Below, in pieces: positions 59,728 to 64,000 of a stretch of 64,000 nucleotides of DNA. The notes beneath the pieces are model-generated. The model did no database searches. It saw only the letters and a list, made by a program, of their open reading frames with translations, and was not told the DNA's origin. Source of the stretch: Lachnospiraceae bacterium. Its GTDB lineage: Bacteria; Bacillota; Clostridia; Lachnospirales; Lachnospiraceae. The position numbers and the translations under genes are program-made. Position 1 is the stretch's first letter; the number at the start of each line of letters is the position of its first letter. The stretch lies in assembly GCA_011959105.1 (NCBI GenBank), contig BLLU01000149.1, positions 21,694-85,693 of the forward strand, read 5' to 3'.

Positions 59728-59931
59728 TCACCGAAATTCCCTTCCCGAACGAATATCTTTCAACCGGATTCTGGCTGTGAGTTCAAATCCTGCTGCCCGC
59801 GCCATGCGCTTCCAAAGCCGCACCAGATTGCGCGCGCGTCTGTCTGTCAGACCCTCCTCCCGGCTCACCCTTTCAATGGCGGCAGTCGCGGTCGGATCGG
59901 AATACCCTTCCGAATTTCTTCCTGATACCAT
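59728..59931 (-). CDS. Small basic protein in the tailocin regulatory operon
   Basis: A 67-residue basic protein (GYSDPTATAAIERVSREEGL, then TDRRARNLVRLWKRMARAAG) that looks helical and DNA-binding, but I do not recognise the family. It is the first gene behind the LexA-box promoter and precedes the sigma-like late regulator by 20 bases. Ribosome site AAGGAGTGGAAGAAT is good. Possible roles are antirepressor or co-activator; this is inference from position. Confidence 0.65.
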   Translation of the reverse strand: MVSGRNSEGYSDPTATAAIERVSREEGLTDRRARNLVRLWKRMARAAGFELTARIRLKDIRSGREFR

Positions 59932-59997
59932 ATTCTTCCACTCCTTTCCTTATAATTTCATATTCCCTTTTCACAGCTTCCATTAAAAGCAAAACTT

Positions 59998-60011
59998 CGA
60001 ACATTTGTTCG
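59998..60011. promoter_or_regulatory. LexA (SOS) box
   Basis: CGAACATTTGTTCG, a perfect palindrome matching the Gram-positive LexA/DinR consensus CGAAC-N4-GTTCG. It lies a few bases downstream of the predicted start of the minus-strand tailocin promoter, a repressing position. Confidence 0.85.
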
Positions 60012-60023
60012 TTTTCTATGCTT

Positions 60024-60052
60024 ATTATACGTGCTTTTGTTCCTGCTGTCAA
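60024..60052 (-). promoter_or_regulatory. Consensus promoter of the tailocin regulatory operon
   Basis: TTGACA (60047-60052) and TATAAT (60024-60029), both perfect, separated by exactly 17 bp. A promoter this strong needs tight repression; the LexA box and the divergent XRE repressor gene provide it. Confidence 0.88.
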
Positions 60053-60092
60053 TTCTTTTTTAACATAAAATGTGATTTTGTTGCATTTTTGA

Positions 60093-60121
60093 TTGACGAC
60101 TTAATCTTTCCAATATATAAT
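60093..60121 (+). promoter_or_regulatory. Promoter of the XRE repressor gene
   Basis: TTGACG and TATAAT separated by exactly 17 bp, about 25 bases before the repressor ATG. The 40 bp between this and the divergent promoter contain ACATAAAATGT, a short palindrome that may be a repressor site. Confidence 0.8.
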
Positions 60122-60146
60122 GAAACATAGAAAAGGGGGATTATCC

Positions 60147-60509
60147 ATGAAAGACCGAATAAAAAGAATCAGAAAAGAATTGGATTTGACCCAGCAGGAA
60201 TTTGCCGACAGGCTGGGAATAAAACGGGGCGGTATCGCCAATTATGAAGTGGGAAGAAATGAACCGGCAGATTCGGTCATATCCCTGATCTGCCGGGAAT
60301 TTGATGTAAACGAGAACTGGCTGCGCCAGGGAACCGGGGCCATCTTTCTGGAGAGGACCGGGGATGAACGGATCGCTTCCTTTATAGGATCAGTGCTGGC
60401 AAGCCCTGAAGATTCCTTCAAAAAAAGATATATTTCCATGCTCTCTGCAATGTCCGAAGCGGAGTGGGAGGCTTTGGAGAAGATATCGCTCACCATGCAG
60501 GGCATATAA
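60147..60509 (+). CDS. XRE-family tailocin repressor
   Basis: A 120-residue regulator with an N-terminal Cro/C1 helix-turn-helix (MKDRIKRIRKELDLTQQEFA, then DRLGIKRGGIANYEVGRNEP) and a helical C-terminal part without a visible LexA-type peptidase dyad. It therefore cannot cleave itself in the SOS response, consistent with a separate LexA box controlling the divergent promoter. It is divergent from the regulatory operon, the classic immunity arrangement. ATG at 60147 follows AGGGGG; ATG at 60120 lies within the -10 region and cannot be the start. Confidence 0.82.
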   Translation: MKDRIKRIRKELDLTQQEFADRLGIKRGGIANYEVGRNEPADSVISLICREFDVNENWLRQGTGAIFLERTGDERIASFIGSVLASPEDSFKKRYISMLSAMSEAEWEALEKISLTMQGI

Positions 60510-60510
60510 A

Positions 60511-61041
60511 CTACAGACTGCACTCCAACTGACAGTCAAAGGGTTCTTTCTCCACATGATCCTGCCGGTACTCCTGAGCCTCCACACAGCCCATGGCCTT
60601 GTAGAAAGCCTGGCTTTCCACTGCGGAATGGGCGGATATATACAGTTTCTTTGCGCCCTTTCCCCGGGCCCAATCTGCGGCGGCCCGAAAGAGTTGTTTC
60701 CCCAGGCCCTGTCCCCGCATATCCTCGGAAATATGGATGCTGGACAGGTCCATGTACTCCCGCCTGCTGCCAAACAGGCCCGGCTCCACGGAGACAAAGC
60801 CTTTCAGCGCGCCGTCACAGAATGCGCCATAAACAAAGCCGCCGGTGGTCAGGGTATTTCGCAGACAGGAGAACAGCGTCTCATAATCCGCCTCCGACCA
60901 GTCGTCCACAAAGGGATCCTCCCTGATCACCCATTCCCCTTCCACTCTCCGCCAGCATTTTGTCACGTCCTGATGCCGAAGGAAGCTGCGGAACAACTCT
61001 CTTCCTATTTCCTCTTCCTGTAATAATCTGTATTGTGCCAT
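60511..61041 (-). CDS. GNAT family N-acetyltransferase
   Basis: A 176-residue GNAT enzyme with motif A at LSSIHISEDMRGQGLGKQLF (R-G-Q-G-L-G-K) and motif B near ESQAFYKAMGC. The N-terminal ~70 residues include DVTKCWRRVEGEWVIREDPF, as in several Firmicutes GNATs of unknown substrate. It is convergent with the tailocin repressor, one base apart, and marks the end of the tailocin locus. ATG at 61041 has GGGAGG 11 bases upstream. Confidence 0.8.
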   Translation of the reverse strand: MAQYRLLQEEEIGRELFRSFLRHQDVTKCWRRVEGEWVIREDPFVDDWSEADYETLFSCLRNTLTTGGFVYGAFCDGALKGFVSVEPGLFGSRREYMDLSSIHISEDMRGQGLGKQLFRAAADWARGKGAKKLYISAHSAVESQAFYKAMGCVEAQEYRQDHVEKEPFDCQLECSL

Positions 61042-61098
61042 CTGTCCTGTTTCCTCCCTATCCGGCCCCCGGTACGGGCCTGTCAACAAATTCCGTCC

Positions 61099-61500
61099 TC
61101 AGCGGAAATAGGAGACCATACTCCCCTCTTCCAGCTTCTTCATTCCAAAAGAACGGTAAAAATGATTGTCCACCGGGTCACTGAGATCCGTCACCACATG
61201 AAACATCCGCACTTCCGCATAGCGGTCCCAGACAGCCCGGAAAAGCCGGGTACCGATGCCCTGTCTCCGATATGAGAGCGCAACGATCAGATCCTGCACC
61301 ACCAGAATATGTTCTCCGTCTCCCACGCAGCGCGCAAATCCCACCAGCCGTCCCTGGTCGAACGCGCCCAGGATGTACAGGGACTGCGCAAAGGCCCTTT
61401 CCAGCCTGGCATCATCATTTAAATAGGCGCTCCACTGCTCCTCTTCGTAAATGGCCCTCACCTGATCCATATATTCCGTGCAAAATTCCCTGTATTCCAT
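61099..61500 (-). CDS. GNAT family N-acetyltransferase (small)
   Basis: A 133-residue single-domain GNAT enzyme with motif A VVQDLIVALSYRRQGIGTRL (R-R-Q-G-I-G) and motif B DNHFYRSFGMKKL. Substrate unknown; the small size and sequence resemble acetyltransferases acting on small amines. It lies between another GNAT gene and the kinase-fusion gene on the same strand, possibly in one transcription unit. Confidence 0.8.
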   Translation of the reverse strand: MEYREFCTEYMDQVRAIYEEEQWSAYLNDDARLERAFAQSLYILGAFDQGRLVGFARCVGDGEHILVVQDLIVALSYRRQGIGTRLFRAVWDRYAEVRMFHVVTDLSDPVDNHFYRSFGMKKLEEGSMVSYFR

Positions 61501-61539
61501 CCTGCCCCATTCCTTCCTGCATTATTTTATTCCTATCGT

Positions 61540-63432
61540 TTATAATTCAAGAGCCGCTTCCCACTCCTGCAGAAGCTGCCGGAGGCTCTGCTGCCTGCTG
61601 CCTCTGTCCTCAGACACGGCCCGTCTGGCCACCTCAAAAGACGCCTGCCCCAGGGTCCATGTGCCAGCTTCCCGCCGATAACCTCCAAACAGGGCAAACG
61701 CAAAGGCCCCTGCCGTGTAAACATTGGTGATTTCATCAATTTCCGCGCCCAGAGTGAATTCCTCGGGAGACATGAAGGAGGAACTGCCCCACATGCGGCC
61801 CATGGTGTTAAAATATGGCTTTTTACTGAAAAAATCTATGTCGCATATGGTGGTCCGCCCCCTCCTGGTGCTCTCTGCATTCCGATCCGGGGCTGCCGGT
61901 TCCCCCTGTCCGTCAGGATCGTACAGCACGCTTCCGTCATAAAAATCAATGGCCACATATCCCCGGCTGTTTACATATTCCAAAAAAACCGCCACATCCC
62001 GGAAAACCTGCAATCGATCCTCCAAAGGCATGTTCATGAATCTCTGATGCTGCGCAGGATACATCCTCCCCATGCAGTCCCCTTCCGCCCATTTGAATAC
62101 CATGGCAAATCCCCCTGCCGCTTCCCGGACGTCCACCAATTCTATGAGACTGGGATGCCTTAAATCCCGGTAGATTGGAAGCGTGTCCTTCAGTCGTTCA
62201 ACGGCCTCTCCGGGCTCGCCTTCATAACGCTCCGTGGGCGCTCCCGCAAACTTCACAAAGTACCGTTCCCCTTTGTTCTCTGGCAGAAGAACCGGGCCGC
62301 TTTTTCTTTCTCCGCAGACTCCGAAGCAGATATTCCCGGAATCCTGGTCATCATACACTTTAAACACTTTTCCATATTCCTGCACAAAGCCAAAATCAAA
62401 GGGCGCTTTCATCTTGTAGGGCAGACCGTCCATATACTGCAGATAATATCCTCTGCTATACCAGGAGGGCACGGGATTCTTCATATGGTCATACCAGTTC
62501 AGCACATCCTGAGCCTGTTTTCGCATGGTCTGAATCTCCTCCTCCCCAAACGAAACCGCCCAGGCCACAGAGGAGAGCATATTACTGCTGATGTACAAGG
62601 CCAGCAGCTTCCAGAATTCCATGGGTACATCTCCGTCAAAATACCCGTTCACCATACCTGACGCGAAAAGAGGTGAACACTGGGCGCACCACACGATACG
62701 GTTAAATTCCTCCCAGGGGTCCCCAAAGTCATAACGGTCAAAATCTATAATGACAAGTTTGTCCTTCTCAATCATCATATTACCAATATGGTAATCCCCA
62801 TGTTGAAAACACTGGGGTCTTCCTTTCAGCAGGGAGCGGTTGGCCTCTATGTAGGCGATAAGGTCATCGGCTCCGTCAAATTTCAGGGAGCACTGATGGT
62901 ACATTTGGATTTTGCGGTCCATTTTGGCATTGAAGCGCGTCTCCCAGTCCGGCTGCTCCTCCGGCGCCGGTACGCTGTGTATCACTTTCAGGATTCTGCC
63001 CGCCTCCAGTCCGCAGGCATATTGCTCCGCATCGGAAAGGAGCGGAATCACTTCCTCCGCATCCCTGCCCTCAACCCAGGTCTGTATATCATAAAAACCC
63101 TGCCCACACCGGCCGCAGGCCACAGGCCTGCACATGGGCACCCCCAGGACCGCCACACTCTGCTGTATCTGAAACATATGCTGCTGTTTTGTATACTCTC
63201 GCCGCCCCAAAGAATCGTCATCCAATGATCCGGAGGTTTCCTTCGGTGTGATCCGCAGCAGATACTTTGTTCCGTCGGCGGCGGTTATTTTATATTTCTT
63301 ATCCCCGGACCAGCCCCTGGGGATATTTTCCATAGACGTGACAGGCTCCAGATTTTCCATGGCGGCGGCCGCTGCGCAGCCCCATTCCTTATCCCGGTTC
63401 GCGATCACTGTTGTCTCTCTTTCAAACCTCAT
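61540..63432 (-). CDS. Fusion of an APH-fold kinase and a protein-kinase-like domain
   Basis: A 630-residue protein with two kinase-like folds. Residues ~30-300 are APH-type: catalytic loop FQHGDYHIGNMMI (Asp213) and metal-binding VIIDFDRYDFGDPWEEF. Residues ~365-630 resemble a Ser/Thr protein kinase: KFAGAP (Lys region), PSLIELVDV, VAIDFYDGSVLYD in place of the HRD loop, CDIDFF in place of DFG and SSSFMSPEEF as the APE-like segment. The second domain keeps the two Asp residues in altered motifs, so it may be active, atypical or a pseudokinase. Start at 63432 has GGAAAG upstream but spacing is long; ATG at 63360 is an alternative. It is 40 bases from a J-domain gene. Confidence 0.72.
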   Translation of the reverse strand: MRFERETTVIANRDKEWGCAAAAAMENLEPVTSMENIPRGWSGDKKYKITAADGTKYLLRITPKETSGSLDDDSLGRREYTKQQHMFQIQQSVAVLGVPMCRPVACGRCGQGFYDIQTWVEGRDAEEVIPLLSDAEQYACGLEAGRILKVIHSVPAPEEQPDWETRFNAKMDRKIQMYHQCSLKFDGADDLIAYIEANRSLLKGRPQCFQHGDYHIGNMMIEKDKLVIIDFDRYDFGDPWEEFNRIVWCAQCSPLFASGMVNGYFDGDVPMEFWKLLALYISSNMLSSVAWAVSFGEEEIQTMRKQAQDVLNWYDHMKNPVPSWYSRGYYLQYMDGLPYKMKAPFDFGFVQEYGKVFKVYDDQDSGNICFGVCGERKSGPVLLPENKGERYFVKFAGAPTERYEGEPGEAVERLKDTLPIYRDLRHPSLIELVDVREAAGGFAMVFKWAEGDCMGRMYPAQHQRFMNMPLEDRLQVFRDVAVFLEYVNSRGYVAIDFYDGSVLYDPDGQGEPAAPDRNAESTRRGRTTICDIDFFSKKPYFNTMGRMWGSSSFMSPEEFTLGAEIDEITNVYTAGAFAFALFGGYRREAGTWTLGQASFEVARRAVSEDRGSRQQSLRQLLQEWEAALEL

Positions 63433-63475
63433 TACCCAATGCTTTCCTTTCCTGATTCTGTATCCCGGAAATCCG

Positions 63476-63988
63476 CTACCCGTTTATCTCCGCTTTGCGT
63501 TTCTCGTACTCCTCCGTTACCCGTTTAAAGGTATCCTCATCCCCTGCCTCCGTATCCGGATGATATGTCTTGCACAGAGCCCGGTATCTCTTTTCCAGCT
63601 TATCCAATGTATCGCATCCCCCAAAAAATCCGCTTTCCGCCGCCGCGGCGCTCTTTTGCTCCGTCCCGGCCCTGGCGGCCTGCTTTTCTATGGTCTGTTT
63701 CAATTCCTCAATTCTGTCGATCCGGGGCATCAGCTTCTCAAACGCTTCCACGGGAATTCCTTCCTCATATTGGCCCATCAGATCCATTACCTCCTGTAAT
63801 GTGGTGAAATACTCGCTCCAGCCGGAACGCAGAATGTAGTTGTCACTTTTTTCCACGATCGGGTATATTCTCTGTACAAATTCTTCAATGTCCATCGCAT
63901 GGCGATGCAGAAGGTCCTGATAACGGCTGCATTTTTCCAGCCGCTTCTCATCCAGTCCATGCATGCCCTGAATACTCTCCTGCCCCAT
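63476..63988 (-). CDS. J-domain-like protein near the window edge
   Basis: A 170-residue protein. The C-terminal ~55 residues (TLDKLEKRYRALCKTYHPDT, then EDTFKRVTEEYEKRKAEI) have helix II, the HPD motif and helix III of a J-domain, with helix I shortened. The N-terminal ~110 residues are helical with no family I recognise. J-domains recruit Hsp70 (DnaK). The ATG at 63988 is only 12 bases from the window end and the frame stays open to it, so the true start may lie outside. It precedes the kinase-fusion gene in the same direction. Confidence 0.7.
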   Translation of the reverse strand: MGQESIQGMHGLDEKRLEKCSRYQDLLHRHAMDIEEFVQRIYPIVEKSDNYILRSGWSEYFTTLQEVMDLMGQYEEGIPVEAFEKLMPRIDRIEELKQTIEKQAARAGTEQKSAAAAESGFFGGCDTLDKLEKRYRALCKTYHPDTEAGDEDTFKRVTEEYEKRKAEING

Positions 63989-64000
63989 CTCCTCTCTTCC

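Larger units (their letters stand above)
43586..60509. mobile_element. R-type (contractile) tailocin locus
   Basis: A 17-kb gene block with only the tail and lysis parts of a contractile-tail phage: tail terminator, sheath, tube, chaperone, tape measure, LysM protein, four or more baseplate genes, fibre, holin and endolysin, plus an XRE repressor and a sigma-like late regulator. No terminase, portal, capsid, head-joining, integrase or replication gene lies between the regulators and the first tail gene, and no attachment-site repeats are seen. The promoter carries a LexA box. The set matches known R-type bacteriocins of Clostridia (diffocins) and the tail half of PBSX. Confidence 0.82.

Noticed and set aside
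43586..60509. A complete temperate prophage
   Set aside because: No integrase, terminase, portal, capsid, replication gene or attachment repeats were found, and the regulatory genes lead straight to tail genes.

Overview
The window looks like a chromosomal segment of a Gram-positive anaerobe of the Lachnospiraceae type (Clostridia). The reasons are strong GGAGG ribosome sites, TTGACA-17-TATAAT promoters, a CGAAC-N4-GTTCG LexA box, PBSX/diffocin-like tail genes, a CD3324-family regulator and gut carbohydrate enzymes. Genus cannot be fixed from sequence alone. No rRNA, tRNA, CRISPR array or insertion sequence was seen.

Layout. 0-3.8 kb: an Rpn/PD-(D/E)XK nuclease gene, a solitary HicB-like gene flanked by two copies of a palindromic element, and an ABC-F ATPase behind a structured leader that looks like a transcription attenuator. 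3.8-13.7 kb: a ten-gene operon for an Mrp/Mbh-type cation/proton antiporter in the archaeal MBH order (E, F, G, MbhD, MbhE-B, C, D), extended by three more antiporter-like subunits and with no hydrogenase genes. 13.9-19.6 kb: a small membrane protein, a GH43 lipoprotein, an OFA-family transporter, a GH2 enzyme with beta-glucuronidase hallmarks and an XRE regulator. 19.6-32.7 kb: a small acidic protein, then a maltodextrin/starch locus (MalE, MalF, MalG, pullulanase, GH133-like debranching enzyme, HAD phosphatase, GH31 alpha-glucosidase) with a divergent LacI regulator and several GTTTCG-type operators. 33-43.5 kb: GNAT and APH-fold enzymes including a GNAT-APH fusion, an FtsX-type ABC transporter, an internally deleted AAA/PD-(D/E)XK gene, an SPFH protein and an MGMT-family protein.

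43.6-60.5 kb is the most striking region: a headless contractile phage tail locus, that is, an R-type tailocin resembling diffocins or the tail part of PBSX. It has tail terminator, sheath, tube, a chaperone pair made by a predicted -1 frameshift at AAAAAAC, tape measure, LysM protein, baseplate genes, a fibre with an S74 self-cleaving chaperone domain, holin and endolysin. There is no terminase, portal, capsid, integrase or replication gene. A divergent XRE repressor faces a consensus promoter that carries a LexA box, so SOS induction is expected. A second promoter with an inverted repeat drives the tail genes. A chemotaxis-receptor-like gene with its own promoter and a long 5' leader sits between regulators and structural genes.

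60.5-64 kb: two more GNAT enzymes, a protein fusing an APH-fold kinase to a protein-kinase-like domain, and a J-domain-like protein that runs close to the window edge and may belong to a larger signalling locus outside it.
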